The notes: generated by a model not told the origin, from the letters alone. A stretch of 64,000 nucleotides of DNA from a bacterium (GCA_017470815.1 JAFUXT010000023.1:1-64000); one strand, 5' to 3'. Shown: positions 1-8,969, counted from the first letter of the stretch. A program made the numbers and translations.

Positions 1-33
1 GCCTCCAAGCGGATTGCGAGCCAAAGCCGAAGC

Positions 34-70
34 CATTTTGCTTGTGGCAAAAGCCACAAAAAGCAAAATG
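34..70. repeat. Stem-loop, 10-bp outer arm
   Basis: CATTTTGCTT at 34-43 pairs with AAGCAAAATG at 61-70, and an inner TGGC/GCCA arm closes an AAAA loop. No T-run follows, so it is not an obvious terminator. It is the first of a series of hairpins in this gene-free stretch. Confidence 0.7.
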
Positions 71-283
71 CGTAGTGCTGTCGATGGCGAGCAACCAAGC
101 AAACCACGACCTGCACTCCGTTCGCTAATCATTTGTACGCCCTCGCATTGAAAGAATACGGTTTATTCCCTGCTCGGGCTATGCTCCACATACAGGCGGG
201 ATAACTCACTATCGTTCAGACAAATCCCGCCTTGTTTTCGTGTCGCAAACAATGATTGCTCACTTCGTAAAGGTCGTTATTCA

Positions 284-453
284 AGCGCGCGCCGTTGTCC
301 TTAGGCGCGCTAAGAGATTTTTGTCCGTCAGGACAAAAACACATATTACTGCGTCAGCAGTCTTATGCCGCCATCAGGCGGTATTATGCCTTTGCGTGTT
401 GTTCTTTTCGGTTCACTTTTCTTTTTGCGTCGCAATCAAAAAGAAAAGTGAAC
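284..453. repeat. Array of five consecutive hairpins
   Basis: Five inverted repeats follow one another: 284-311 (GCGC-rich arms with a small bulge), 318-339 (TTTTTGTCC/GGACAAAAA), 348-361 (ACTGC/GCAGT), 365-384 (ATGCCGCC/GGCGGTAT, one wobble) and 411-453 (a perfect 16-bp arm starting GTTCACTTTT). The three middle ones have loops GTCA, GTCA and ATCA. The regular small-loop design suggests a REP-like intergenic palindrome cluster. The function is unknown. Confidence 0.7.
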
Positions 454-520
454 ATATTAAGAATATCTTAGCAAGATATTCTCATAATATTTTTTATGTA
501 AATGATTGTTTGAATAATAA

Positions 521-556
521 AAAATGACATACTACTTTTCAGCAGTATGTCATTTT
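521..556. terminator. Terminator hairpin downstream of tpiA
   Basis: A 13-bp perfect stem (521-533 with 544-556) closes a 10-base loop. A-rich and T-rich flanks mean it could work on either strand. It lies 23 bases past the tpiA stop on the minus strand and probably ends that transcript. Confidence 0.65.
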
Positions 557-578
557 CGTAATTTTTATTATACCAGGA

Positions 579-1373
579 TTAAACAGCAACTTTCATTGTT
601 TTTTCAATGATTTCGTTAAAACTGTCTGCTTTTAATGATGCTCCGCCGATTAACGCTCCGTCAATGTCAGATTGAGCCATTTGTTCTTCAATCGTAGAAG
701 GTTTTACAGAACCGCCGTAAAGGATTCTTATTGAATCTGCGGCACTTTGACCTGCAACATCTGCCACAACACCACGGATCATTTTGATAACTCTGTTTGC
801 TTCTGTTGCATCACATGATTTACCTGTTCCAATTGCCCAAATAGGTTCGTATGCAATAACTGACTTTGCAACATCTTCTGATGAAATTCCGTCTAAAGCG
901 GCTCTGATCTGAGAAGCAATCCAACTGTCAGTGATACCTGATTCTCTTTGTTCCAAAGATTCACCGCAGCAAATAATCGGAATTAAACCGCCTGCTAATA
1001 TTGCTTTTGCTTTTTTGTTAATCATTTCATCTGTTTCAGAAAAATATTGTCTTCTTTCAGAATGTCCGATAATAATGTATGAACAACCGGCATCTTTTGC
1101 CATCTCAACAGAAATTTCACCTGTATATGCCCCTGATGATTCCCAGTGACAATTTTGAGCGGCAACGGCTAATTTTGTACCGTTACAACCACAATCACAA
1201 GGGATTTCTTTTACCTGATTCAAACAAGTAAATACAGGTGCAATTACAACTGACGGCAACTGAACTGCACTATAATTTGAAACAAAGGAACTTATACCTT
1301 CATACAAGGCTTTTGCATCACTCTGAAGCAAATTCATTTTCCAGTTTCCTGCAATAATTGGTTTTCTTGACAT
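579..1373 (-). CDS. tpiA: Triosephosphate isomerase
   Basis: This glycolytic enzyme interconverts dihydroxyacetone phosphate and glyceraldehyde 3-phosphate in the cytoplasm. The family residues are visible: N10 and K12 in GNWKMN, H104 in GHSERR, E176 in AYEPIWAIGTG and the phosphate-binding YGGSV near the C-terminus. An in-frame ATG 11 codons further upstream exists, but AAAAAAGGAG sits just before the ATG at 1373, so I start there (264 residues). The protein is slightly longer than usual, partly because of a Cys-rich insertion (CDCGC, residues 59-63). A hairpin terminator follows. It appears to be a single-gene unit. Confidence 0.96.
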   Translation of the reverse strand: MSRKPIIAGNWKMNLLQSDAKALYEGISSFVSNYSAVQLPSVVIAPVFTCLNQVKEIPCDCGCNGTKLAVAAQNCHWESSGAYTGEISVEMAKDAGCSYIIIGHSERRQYFSETDEMINKKAKAILAGGLIPIICCGESLEQRESGITDSWIASQIRAALDGISSEDVAKSVIAYEPIWAIGTGKSCDATEANRVIKMIRGVVADVAGQSAADSIRILYGGSVKPSTIEEQMAQSDIDGALIGGASLKADSFNEIIEKTMKVAV

Positions 1374-1512
1374 AATAAAATCTCCTTTTTTACCTGATAC
1401 ATTCACATTGATTTTATATTAAACAAAAATTTAATACAACAACAATCTGCCTTATTGCATAAGAATTCAAAATATTGTATAATTCTTAATATAAATTGGA
1501 GGTAAAAAAAAT

Positions 1513-2061
1513 ATGTTTGGTTATACAGGTTATAAAAAATCAGGTTTTACACTTGCGGAAGTCTTGATTACATTGGGTATTATCGGTACGGTTGCCGCAA
1601 TGACTATTCCTACATTGATGATGAACTACCAAAAACAAGTATGGGAATCAAAATTAAAGAAAATATATTCAATAGCAACAAATGCCTGCGAGCGTATGCT
1701 TATTGAAGAAAATGTATCAAGAGTAAACGAAACCGCAGTTTACGGAGAAGTTACAAACGATAACTTAAGGACATATTTTAAATTAATGAAAGACGGAGAA
1801 CAGGTAGCCGGTAAAGGATTTTCTATCCTATTACCTGATGGAGGAGTTCTCTATTTAGATGCAAAAGATAACGGTTTTACATTCTATACAGATGTAAATG
1901 GGACAGAAACACGACCAAACACTGTTGGTCGTGATGAATTTGAATTTAGACTTGACCAAAACTGTGCATACGATAGTTCTTTAGGAGAGAATGCAAGTGA
2001 AGCGTCAAAAGATTTTAAAGCAGTAGTAGAAAATGACTGGAAAATACCAAATTCATATTAA
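1513..2061 (+). CDS. Type IV prepilin / pseudopilin
   Basis: This is a pilin-like subunit. The N-terminus has the class III signal: a short positive leader, G11 before the cleavage point, then FTLAEVLITLGIIG with E16 at mature position +5 and a hydrophobic helix. After processing by a prepilin peptidase it would enter a type IV pilus or type II secretion pseudopilus. The C-terminal half has the motif DVNGTETRPNTVGRDEF, also seen in variant form in the next gene and in the gene at 26077. A strong ribosome site (GGAGG) precedes ATG. It is followed 22 bases later by a second prepilin gene, probably in one transcript. Confidence 0.9.
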   Translation: MFGYTGYKKSGFTLAEVLITLGIIGTVAAMTIPTLMMNYQKQVWESKLKKIYSIATNACERMLIEENVSRVNETAVYGEVTNDNLRTYFKLMKDGEQVAGKGFSILLPDGGVLYLDAKDNGFTFYTDVNGTETRPNTVGRDEFEFRLDQNCAYDSSLGENASEASKDFKAVVENDWKIPNSY

Positions 2062-2083
2062 CAGGAAAGATTAAGGCTCTACG

Positions 2084-2782
2084 ATGAAAAAAGCATTTAC
2101 ATTTTTAGAAGTTATGTTTGGACTCATGATTGTCGGGTTAGTCAGTGCCATGGTTATTCCTATATTTTACAATACCTACGGACACAAAGTTATGGGGACA
2201 CAACTCAAAAAAGCATGTGCCCAGATTACACTTGCAACAAAAGAAGTTATGACTGATGAAAGAGCCGATGACACAATGACGTTGGACTCTGAAGAACTTG
2301 ACAGCAACACGGAACGAGGATTTTATTACACAACGGCAGGAGTTAAAACCTCAAATTCGACTCAAGGTGCTCAATATTTTCTCGATAAATATTTTCAACA
2401 CTCAAAAGTCAATTGCGGTTCAGGCGGAACAGACGATTGTGTAGGAGCAAAATACAGAACCCCTGAAAAAAAAGACCTTGGGAAAATACCAACTGATTTT
2501 TACTGCATTAAAACAGTCAATTCTGCTACAATATGTATGAAATATGATGAGACGGATAAAGTAACAAAAGTTATTGTAGATGTAAACGGAGCAGAAAAAC
2601 CTAATATTAGCGGTTCTGATACATTTGTAATGTATATCACAAATGACGGAAATCTTAAAGATTTAGACGATGACGAAAAAAACTGCAATGCTGACAGAAC
2701 AACAGGAGATTCTGTCATTGATTATGCAGCGGGATGTTTTACAAAAGTTGTTGCTAACGGATGGGTTATGCCAAAAGACTAA
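2084..2782 (+). CDS. Type IV prepilin / pseudopilin
   Basis: This second pilin-like subunit lies in the same unit as the gene at 1513. The leader is only MKKA. The residue before the predicted cleavage point is Ala rather than Gly, followed by FTFLEVMFGL with Glu at +5. A DVNGAEKPNISGSDTF motif lies in the C-terminal half. Several Cys residues could form disulfides, fitting an exported subunit. The ribosome site is weak, so translation may be coupled to the gene before. The last four bases overlap the end of the convergent gene at 2779. Confidence 0.85.
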   Translation: MKKAFTFLEVMFGLMIVGLVSAMVIPIFYNTYGHKVMGTQLKKACAQITLATKEVMTDERADDTMTLDSEELDSNTERGFYYTTAGVKTSNSTQGAQYFLDKYFQHSKVNCGSGGTDDCVGAKYRTPEKKDLGKIPTDFYCIKTVNSATICMKYDETDKVTKVIVDVNGAEKPNISGSDTFVMYITNDGNLKDLDDDEKNCNADRTTGDSVIDYAAGCFTKVVANGWVMPKD

Positions 2783-4200
2783 ACCTCATCTCCAAGCAAA
2801 TTGCAAAGAGTTTCATATTTTATTCTTTTACCGTTTTTGTTTGTATAAATATATTTGGTTATACCACTTTCGTTGTCATGAATTATAAATTCTTTCCCGA
2901 TTAACTTGTTCAAGGGAGAAAGAAAAACATTAATATTTTTTAGCACATCACTTTTATTTTTTCTCAAATGCTCAATGTGATAGCGTTCATGGCCCAAACC
3001 GTCTTTTACAATTGTTTTTATACATTCCCCATCTTTATTTATATGCTGTTTTGAGGTCTTTATATTATTACTTGCGTCTTTTTCTACAAATTTAATTATG
3101 CACTCATTCTCATCATAAAATGTCTCTGTTTTAAAATCATCATATATTTCTGAAAATTTTATAAGATGTTTATTTTTGTCATATTCAGACAAATTTTTGT
3201 ACGAGCCAAAAGAATCATAATAAGTGATTTCACATGATTTTATTGATTTATCCGGATAATACTTATTAATTGTTTTTTCAATGAGTTTATTCTTTTGGTT
3301 ATAAACAGATTCTCTAACCCAAAGATTATTGTCATTATACTTACTTTTTGTAGTCTGAATTACCTTACCTGACTGATTTAGTCTTTTTGAAAGTATTACA
3401 TTCCCATGTCCGTCAAAAGTATTTTCTACAAACCATTTTCCGTCGCACTCGCTTGATGTTTCTCGCAATTTATGTCCAAAATCATCATAAAAAACTTTTT
3501 TATTGTATTGCCATTTATTCTCACTGTCACACGCCTGAACCAAAACAGGATGACCTTTTTTATCAGCAATATAATTCATGCTTGCACAAAAATTTCCGTT
3601 TGCACTTTTAAAAGTACCGGTATAATTATCTCCATCAGAATTTATAACAGAAATTGCACCGTTTTTTGAACTACGAATAATAGTTTTATCCACAACACCG
3701 TTATTCAAAATAAAATCACCCTGCAAATTTTTTAGTTGAATACGACCTTTACCCAAATATTCTGCCTGATTCAAAAAATATCTCGTTTCAATACTCATAT
3801 CATCTGTATATTTTATAAAGCCGAAAAGAAGTTTGGGCGATATAACATATCGTATAAGTTTTCCTGCCTTATTAAATGTTCTGCCTATAACACCATTAAT
3901 TGTTTCCTGACGGGTATAATCAAGCCCGATATTATGTTTAATTTCTTTTACAAAAACACCTTTACCATTCTTTTTAACATTTATAAGATTCTCTCCTGAA
4001 TCATACTCATATATGTACTGACTTAAGATATTATCCTTCGTCTTTGATGCAGAACGGAGCAAACCGTTTTTATAACTCAAACACAACTGACTTCCGCTTT
4101 CTGTCTTGGTAAAAAATGTACCGGAATACTTTTTTGCTCCCTTTAACAGAATTTTTCCGTCATATTTTAACGATTTTTCAAAAGAATTTATTTTAAACAT
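2779..4200 (-). CDS. Hypothetical protein with YD/MORN-like repeats
   Basis: I do not recognise a specific family. The 473 residues contain many short beta-type repeats of the pattern Y-D-x-x-x-x-L/N-I, resembling RHS/YD or YwqK-like repeat proteins. There is no signal peptide or membrane segment. It begins MFKINS, the same six residues that start the unrelated-looking protein at 19585. The ATG at 4200 has no clear Shine-Dalgarno site. It converges on the prepilin pair with a four-base overlap. The repeats are seen; any carbohydrate- or surface-related role is a guess. Confidence 0.7.
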   Translation of the reverse strand: MFKINSFEKSLKYDGKILLKGAKKYSGTFFTKTESGSQLCLSYKNGLLRSASKTKDNILSQYIYEYDSGENLINVKKNGKGVFVKEIKHNIGLDYTRQETINGVIGRTFNKAGKLIRYVISPKLLFGFIKYTDDMSIETRYFLNQAEYLGKGRIQLKNLQGDFILNNGVVDKTIIRSSKNGAISVINSDGDNYTGTFKSANGNFCASMNYIADKKGHPVLVQACDSENKWQYNKKVFYDDFGHKLRETSSECDGKWFVENTFDGHGNVILSKRLNQSGKVIQTTKSKYNDNNLWVRESVYNQKNKLIEKTINKYYPDKSIKSCEITYYDSFGSYKNLSEYDKNKHLIKFSEIYDDFKTETFYDENECIIKFVEKDASNNIKTSKQHINKDGECIKTIVKDGLGHERYHIEHLRKNKSDVLKNINVFLSPLNKLIGKEFIIHDNESGITKYIYTNKNGKRIKYETLCNLLGDEV

Positions 4201-4236
4201 GCTATAAGTAAAACGCCTAAAGATTTTTTTTGCGCC

Positions 4237-4803
4237 CTACCTCATTGCAAATTTACATCCGCAATAATTTTGGCGATATAGATTTAATTCCTTTGAAATT
4301 TTATTTGTTTTCAAAAATCCGTCATTTTTTCTGAAATTTATCGGCAGATATTTTAAATTATATTTTTGTGCAATCTGTGTACCAATTTGAGATAATTTTT
4401 CATAATTTTTATGCGGACTGATTACCATGGATGTTGTAAATTCTTCTATCCCTAATTCTTTTGCTTTTATCGCAGATTTATTTAAGCGGAGTTCAAAACA
4501 TTTATCACATCTTGTACCTTTTTCCGGTTCATTTTCAAGACCTTTTACAAAGTCATAATAAACATCCGTTTCATAATCCCCAATAATGAGATTACATCCA
4601 TAGTGAGCACACAAAGTTTTTTCCGCCTCAAGCCTTCTTTGATACTCATCATCCGGGAAAATATTAGGGTTATAAAAATATACAACAACAGAATATCCCA
4701 TATCCTGCAATAAAGATATAGGATAACCCGAACATATACCACAACATGCGTGCAGTAAAACCTTTTTAGAAGAATTTATATTTTGGTTTTGCACCATTTT
4801 CAA
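4237..4803 (-). CDS. queH: Epoxyqueuosine reductase QueH
   Basis: This is the last enzyme of queuosine tRNA modification, reducing epoxyqueuosine to queuosine (QueH, formerly DUF208, the non-cobalamin alternative to QueG). Family Cys residues that bind iron-sulfur and iron are visible: HACCGIC at residues 18-24, C99 and C102 in RCDKC, and C181/C183 in YCGC at the C-terminus. The YNPNIFPDDEY stretch is also typical. The length of 188 fits the family. The start overlaps the upstream VKOR-DsbA gene by 38 bases, and a second ATG lies two codons later. There is no strong ribosome site, so translation is probably coupled. Confidence 0.9.
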   Translation of the reverse strand: MKMVQNQNINSSKKVLLHACCGICSGYPISLLQDMGYSVVVYFYNPNIFPDDEYQRRLEAEKTLCAHYGCNLIIGDYETDVYYDFVKGLENEPEKGTRCDKCFELRLNKSAIKAKELGIEEFTTSMVISPHKNYEKLSQIGTQIAQKYNLKYLPINFRKNDGFLKTNKISKELNLYRQNYCGCKFAMR

Positions 4804-5992
4804 TTAACCATTTTTTTAATTCAGGATACGGTTTCACACCCATATCAAATTTGTCGCCGACTTTCATTGACGGTGTACCGACCATGCCTTTTGAAAAGGC
4901 ATAGTCTATATCTTTATTAATAGCATCTGCAATTTCTTTAGAATTAGCATCCTTTTTAAGTTTGTCAAAATCGAGTTTTATACCTGCTTCTTTCAAATTT
5001 TTAATAATATCTTCTTCAGTTGTCGCAGGTTTTTCAAATAATAAAGATTCAACTTCCCAAAATTTTCCCTGCTTTTCTGCTGCCAAACCGTATTTTGCAC
5101 TAACACACGAACCGATATGGAAATCTTCTCTCATATATTTATTACAAGCCTTATCCAATGGCATATTATGATGTTCAACACGAACATTTTTAAATTCAGT
5201 TACAACTTTATGCACCATCAGATTGCATGTATGACAAATCGGGCACATATAATCGGAATAAACCTCCAATACTACAGCGTCTTTATCAGGAGAGCCCAAA
5301 ACATTTCCTTTTACCGCATAAATATTTGTTTTCAAATTCAAAAATTCTCCAAACGCTCTGTAACCTTTTAATGCCGGAGAAAATTTTGCACTTGAAAAAG
5401 TCCAATAGAAAAAACCGCTTGCTGCAATCATCACACAAATAAATGCTATTCTGTAAGGTAACGGTTTCAATGCATCTGTGAAATCAATCCAACTCTGTTT
5501 TACGGCTCCTATAAAATGTCCCTGCAAACCTGCGGCAGCAACAAGACCGATTAAGAAATTGAGCAAATAAGTAACAAGACACATTACACACAATTTTTTA
5601 ATTTCAAAATAACTTATACCAAATAATGTCATTGAAATTAAAAATGAAATTAGCCCTAATGCCGCAATATAGTGGAATTTATTCTTAAACACCTCAAGAA
5701 ATTTTAAAAACGGTATTTTTTTAAGTCCGTCAACAATCAACATTATACCCATAAATACATACAGGAATAATCCCCAATATGCCAAAGGAACACCCAAAAA
5801 CTGTGATTCGACTGTTCGAGCAACACCGTCACAGTCAATAAAATCGTTGACCGAACAAAAACTCGGTAATGCATGCTCATTAAAATTAGCCTGATAATAA
5901 ATGTATGCCAAATCAATAGTAACACCTATTCCTATCAACACAAGAACAGCAATTATAAATGTTTTCCAAAAATGTTTTTTGTTATCTTCCAT
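4766..5992 (-). CDS. VKOR-DsbA fusion, disulfide-bond formation protein
   Basis: This is a membrane vitamin K epoxide reductase domain joined to a DsbA-like thioredoxin domain, a self-contained oxidative folding enzyme for exported proteins. VKOR features are the loop cysteines C46 and C54 and the active CxxC C135-C138 between hydrophobic helices. After a further membrane segment at about 182-200, the thioredoxin domain has CPIC at C250-C253 and a cis-proline in GTPS near 372-375. A GGGAG ribosome site precedes ATG. VKOR-thioredoxin fusions are known in cyanobacteria and other bacteria, which fits the proposed lineage. Electrons would pass from DsbA to VKOR to quinone. Confidence 0.92.
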   Translation of the reverse strand: MEDNKKHFWKTFIIAVLVLIGIGVTIDLAYIYYQANFNEHALPSFCSVNDFIDCDGVARTVESQFLGVPLAYWGLFLYVFMGIMLIVDGLKKIPFLKFLEVFKNKFHYIAALGLISFLISMTLFGISYFEIKKLCVMCLVTYLLNFLIGLVAAAGLQGHFIGAVKQSWIDFTDALKPLPYRIAFICVMIAASGFFYWTFSSAKFSPALKGYRAFGEFLNLKTNIYAVKGNVLGSPDKDAVVLEVYSDYMCPICHTCNLMVHKVVTEFKNVRVEHHNMPLDKACNKYMREDFHIGSCVSAKYGLAAEKQGKFWEVESLLFEKPATTEEDIIKNLKEAGIKLDFDKLKKDANSKEIADAINKDIDYAFSKGMVGTPSMKVGDKFDMGVKPYPELKKWLIENGAKPKYKFF

Positions 5993-6068
5993 TATATTTT
6001 CTCCCTCTTTAACAATTAAATATTACCCTTTAAACACAAATTAATCAACTCATTTTTATTTATCATGG

Positions 6069-6074
6069 TATAAT
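6069..6074 (+). promoter_or_regulatory. -10 box placing transcription start at the ATG
   Basis: A consensus TATAAT ends six bases before the ATG at 6081, so transcription would begin at about the start codon and give a leaderless mRNA. The -35 region is weak, and no Shine-Dalgarno site lies between box and ATG. Confidence 0.55.
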
Positions 6075-6080
6075 TGTATT

Positions 6081-7865
6081 ATGGTTAACGGAGAAAAACA
6101 AAATTCTACAACCCAGAACCGTTTAATAATTTTCGGGCTTGTATTCAGTACCATTCTTGTAATGGTTATAGCAGTGCTGACAAACGCAAATATTCAGAAA
6201 AAACTGAATATGAGTCATCACGCATTTGGGCAGATTATTTCAAAAACCATAGCAATTGAAAGTGCGGATTTAATAAAAGAAACAAAGCGCACAGGTAAAA
6301 TAAACAAATTAAAAAAACATTCCGAATTATTACTAAAATCAAATAAAGACATATTATTTTTAGAATTTAACGATAAAATCGGCAAAAGAATATACAAAAC
6401 AATAAAAAAAGAAGCCGGCAAAGAAAAATCGGATATTTCTATATCTTCTCAAATCAAAGATATAAACACAGGAGAAAATATCGGTTCTGTGACTATAGGA
6501 TTATCAGGAAATATCATAGGGAATTTATCTTCAACTACCAAAGCCTCTATATTATTTGTTTTTATTATCGTATGGTTAGTTTTTGCATTTGTTATATTAA
6601 TAAATAATTTTCTTATCACAAGAGAATTAAAAATATTTAGAGAAGGTGTAAAACGCATATCATCAAAAGAATTTGGGGTAAAAATCGAAAGCGAGGAAGT
6701 CAGTCAGGAAGTCCGAGAACTTTTTAATGCTTTTAACGATATGTCAAACAAACTACATCTATACGAAGAATCAAATGTTGAACAATTAACCCTTGAAAGA
6801 AACAAGTTGCAGGCAGTACTTATGAGTATTGCAAACGGGGTTATAGTTTGCGATAACAACGACAAAGTAACCCTGCTTAACGACCACGCAAAAGAGTTGC
6901 TGGAATTGCAGGGGGACCAATTACTGAATACAAATATAAAAAATTATGTAGATTCTGACGGGAATTTCTGCTTCAGCGAAAAAATTGACGAATACAAACA
7001 ATTATCTCTTGAAGAAAGAGCATCAAAACCTGTTATATTCAATGTTAAACTCGATGATAAAACTTTAAAATCAATCATTTCACCTATGTTTACCCAAAGT
7101 CGTGATTATGTAGGCTATATAATAGTTATGATTGATGTAACAAAAGAAGCAGAAACTGATTTGATGAAGTCACATTTTATCTCAAATGTTTCTCATGAAC
7201 TTCGTACACCTGTTACGGTTTTGAGAAGTTACATAGACACTTTATATGATATGGGAAGCGACTTCAGTTACGAAGAACAGAAAGAATTTATCACAACACT
7301 CCACACGGAAATTGTCAGACTTCAAAACATGGTCAATGATATTCTTGATTTCTCAAGACTTGATTCCAATGCAAAAATTGAGAAAAGTGAAAATGATTTG
7401 TCACAGTTAGTTGATTATTGCGTCAATGAAGTTCAGACACTTTTAAAAGAACACAATTTGAAAATAGAAGTTGAGAAAGAAGATAATCTGCCGTTGGTAA
7501 ACTGCAACTATGATTCAATCGCAAGAGCATTAACCAATTATCTTTCCAACGCAATTAAATATGCCCCAAACGATTCGTCAATTAAAGTAAGATTATACAG
7601 AGATAATAATGATGTTGTTCTGACAGTAAGAGATGAAGGAATCGGAATTGCTCCGGAATTTCAGAAAAAAGTATTCGAGAGATTTTATCGTGTTGAAAAT
7701 AAAACTCACAGTGTTAAAGGAACAGGTTTAGGTCTGCATCTTGTAAAAACCACCATTGAAAAACACCACCATGGACATGTGTTTGTAAATTCAGTCCCCG
7801 ACCATGGTGCAACATTTGGCTTTACCCTTCCTATTGAAGATGAACAGGATGATGATTTGCTATAA
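6081..7865 (+). CDS. Membrane sensor histidine kinase (HAMP-PAS-HisKA-HATPase)
   Basis: This is a two-component sensor kinase of the WalK/PhoR type. It has a membrane helix at about 15-36, an extracytoplasmic stretch, a second helix at about 155-178, a HAMP region, a PAS-like domain at about 240-355, and a HisKA domain with phospho-acceptor H372 in SNVSHELRTP. The ATPase domain shows an N box (YLSNAIKYAPN, about 486), DEGIGIAPEF and GTGLGLHLVK. No response regulator gene is adjacent, so it is an orphan in this window. The mRNA is probably leaderless: TATAAT lies six bases before the ATG and there is no ribosome site. Confidence 0.93.
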   Translation: MVNGEKQNSTTQNRLIIFGLVFSTILVMVIAVLTNANIQKKLNMSHHAFGQIISKTIAIESADLIKETKRTGKINKLKKHSELLLKSNKDILFLEFNDKIGKRIYKTIKKEAGKEKSDISISSQIKDINTGENIGSVTIGLSGNIIGNLSSTTKASILFVFIIVWLVFAFVILINNFLITRELKIFREGVKRISSKEFGVKIESEEVSQEVRELFNAFNDMSNKLHLYEESNVEQLTLERNKLQAVLMSIANGVIVCDNNDKVTLLNDHAKELLELQGDQLLNTNIKNYVDSDGNFCFSEKIDEYKQLSLEERASKPVIFNVKLDDKTLKSIISPMFTQSRDYVGYIIVMIDVTKEAETDLMKSHFISNVSHELRTPVTVLRSYIDTLYDMGSDFSYEEQKEFITTLHTEIVRLQNMVNDILDFSRLDSNAKIEKSENDLSQLVDYCVNEVQTLLKEHNLKIEVEKEDNLPLVNCNYDSIARALTNYLSNAIKYAPNDSSIKVRLYRDNNDVVLTVRDEGIGIAPEFQKKVFERFYRVENKTHSVKGTGLGLHLVKTTIEKHHHGHVFVNSVPDHGATFGFTLPIEDEQDDDLL

Positions 7866-7911
7866 GTAAATTTTCGTTTATCTATATGACGAAAAAGCCT
7901 TTTAAATCCGC

Positions 7912-7917
7912 TATAAT
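7912..7917 (+). promoter_or_regulatory. -10 box placing transcription start at the ATG
   Basis: TATAAT lies exactly six bases before the ATG at 7924, the same geometry as for the kinase gene upstream. It predicts a second leaderless transcript. A good -35 is not visible. Confidence 0.5.
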
Positions 7918-7923
7918 TCTATT

Positions 7924-8631
7924 ATGAAAATATTTAAAAGAATTATCAGAATTTGTGCATTGTTTGCAAAAAAAAGGCGCTTAAAACGGATATTAAAACA
8001 TTACCATAAAACAAGTGCGGGGAACGATATTTCAAAAACAATAATTTCTGAGGGTGCGAATGTAACTCTCAACTCAAAATCCAAAAGTATATCGCAGGAA
8101 GTATACAACAATGTAAATGACATAGTAAAACAGACAAATTGTGACGGAGAAAAACTTTTGGGGTATATAAAAGCATCCGGAACCAAAATTTATACCGTTA
8201 TTAATGCAGAAAAACTGCTTAAAAACATTTCAGTTGAAGAAGGGTTTATACCGGAACAAAAAGGCTTTGATGCTTTATATTTATCATTTATAACAATGAG
8301 CGGGCTGAAATTAAAAACAGAACCGATGTTTGTATTTGGCAAAAAAAATCCCGAAAGATACCTGGTTTTGTACAATTTTTACAAGTGGTATTCAATGAAA
8401 TCGGGATTGGGCGGATTTGAGTATGAGATACAAAAAAAATATAATAAATTAATGAAGAATATAAATAAATCAAACATCGATAATTTACCACTTGAGGATA
8501 TTGCAGGATTGCAGGAAGCAATAGCAAGAGATAGCGAAGCAACTGATTTTGTACTGAATTATGAAAAAGAGAATGAGGTATCCAAGAAAGTTAGCGAAAA
8601 AATTTCTCAAGATGGCGGAGCAAGTATTTAA
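7924..8631 (+). CDS. Hypothetical protein, basic N-terminus
   Basis: I do not recognise a family. The 235-residue protein starts with a basic, partly hydrophobic segment (residues 1-30, many Arg and Lys) that could sit on a membrane or bind nucleic acid, followed by a mixed alpha/beta region and a charged helical C-terminus. There is no signal peptide with a clear cleavage site. It follows the sensor kinase by 58 bases but has its own -10 box immediately before the ATG and no Shine-Dalgarno site. Codon use matches its neighbours. Confidence 0.65.
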   Translation: MKIFKRIIRICALFAKKRRLKRILKHYHKTSAGNDISKTIISEGANVTLNSKSKSISQEVYNNVNDIVKQTNCDGEKLLGYIKASGTKIYTVINAEKLLKNISVEEGFIPEQKGFDALYLSFITMSGLKLKTEPMFVFGKKNPERYLVLYNFYKWYSMKSGLGGFEYEIQKKYNKLMKNINKSNIDNLPLEDIAGLQEAIARDSEATDFVLNYEKENEVSKKVSEKISQDGGASI

Positions 8632-8640
8632 AAAATATTC

Positions 8641-8669
8641 TTGACATTAAAATTTGTTCTTGTTAGGAT
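8641..8669 (+). promoter_or_regulatory. Sigma-70-type promoter for tRNA-Lys
   Basis: TTGACA at 8641-8646 and TAGGAT at 8664-8669 are separated by 17 bases. The tRNA begins 41 bases downstream of the -10 box. Confidence 0.7.
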
Positions 8670-8710
8670 AATTATACACGGTTTAGCCGAGATTATTGAA
8701 TAGCACATAA

Positions 8711-8783
8711 GCGCTTGTAGCTCAGCAGGTAGAGCACTCCCCTTTTAAGGGATAGGTCGCGCGTTCGAATCGCGCCAAGCGCA
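8711..8783 (+). tRNA. tRNA-Lys(UUU)
   Basis: This is a complete cloverleaf of 73 bases. The acceptor GCGCTTG pairs with CAAGCGC, the D arm is GCTC/GAGC, the anticodon loop is CTTTTAA with anticodon UUU, and the T arm GCGCG/CGCGC has loop TTCGAAT. The first anticodon-stem pair is a C-T mismatch. The 3' CCA is not encoded. Confidence 0.95.
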
Positions 8784-8817
8784 AAATAAGAGATAGGTAA
8801 ATCCTATCTCTTATTTT
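8783..8817 (+). terminator. Terminator after tRNA-Lys
   Basis: A 15-bp perfect stem (8783-8797 with 8803-8817) with loop TAAAT begins at the tRNA discriminator base. The 3' arm itself ends in TTTT, as expected of a terminator. Confidence 0.75.
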
Positions 8818-8969
8818 GTGTTTAGTAAAGATTTGAACGCAATTCGCACTCGGTAGATTTAATATTTTTGCTTTGATTTTTGTTTACATTAATTTACAAA
8901 AAGGCAATTTTTAAATAATTATATACTTTATATATATGTTATATATATTTTTTTTAAGGAGTGCGCGCT

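Larger units (their letters stand above)
1..578. other. Gene-free stretch with a cluster of palindromes
   Basis: I see no convincing gene here. The stretch looks richer in G and C than its surroundings and is packed with inverted repeats, listed separately. A 95-codon open frame from 240 starts at GTG, runs straight through the palindromes and has an unnatural composition, so I do not call it. The left edge of the window may cut a gene or a larger repeat. Confidence 0.6.

Noticed and set aside
240-527. A 95-codon open frame on the plus strand
   Set aside because: It starts at GTG without a ribosome site, runs through five palindromes and has no sensible protein composition.
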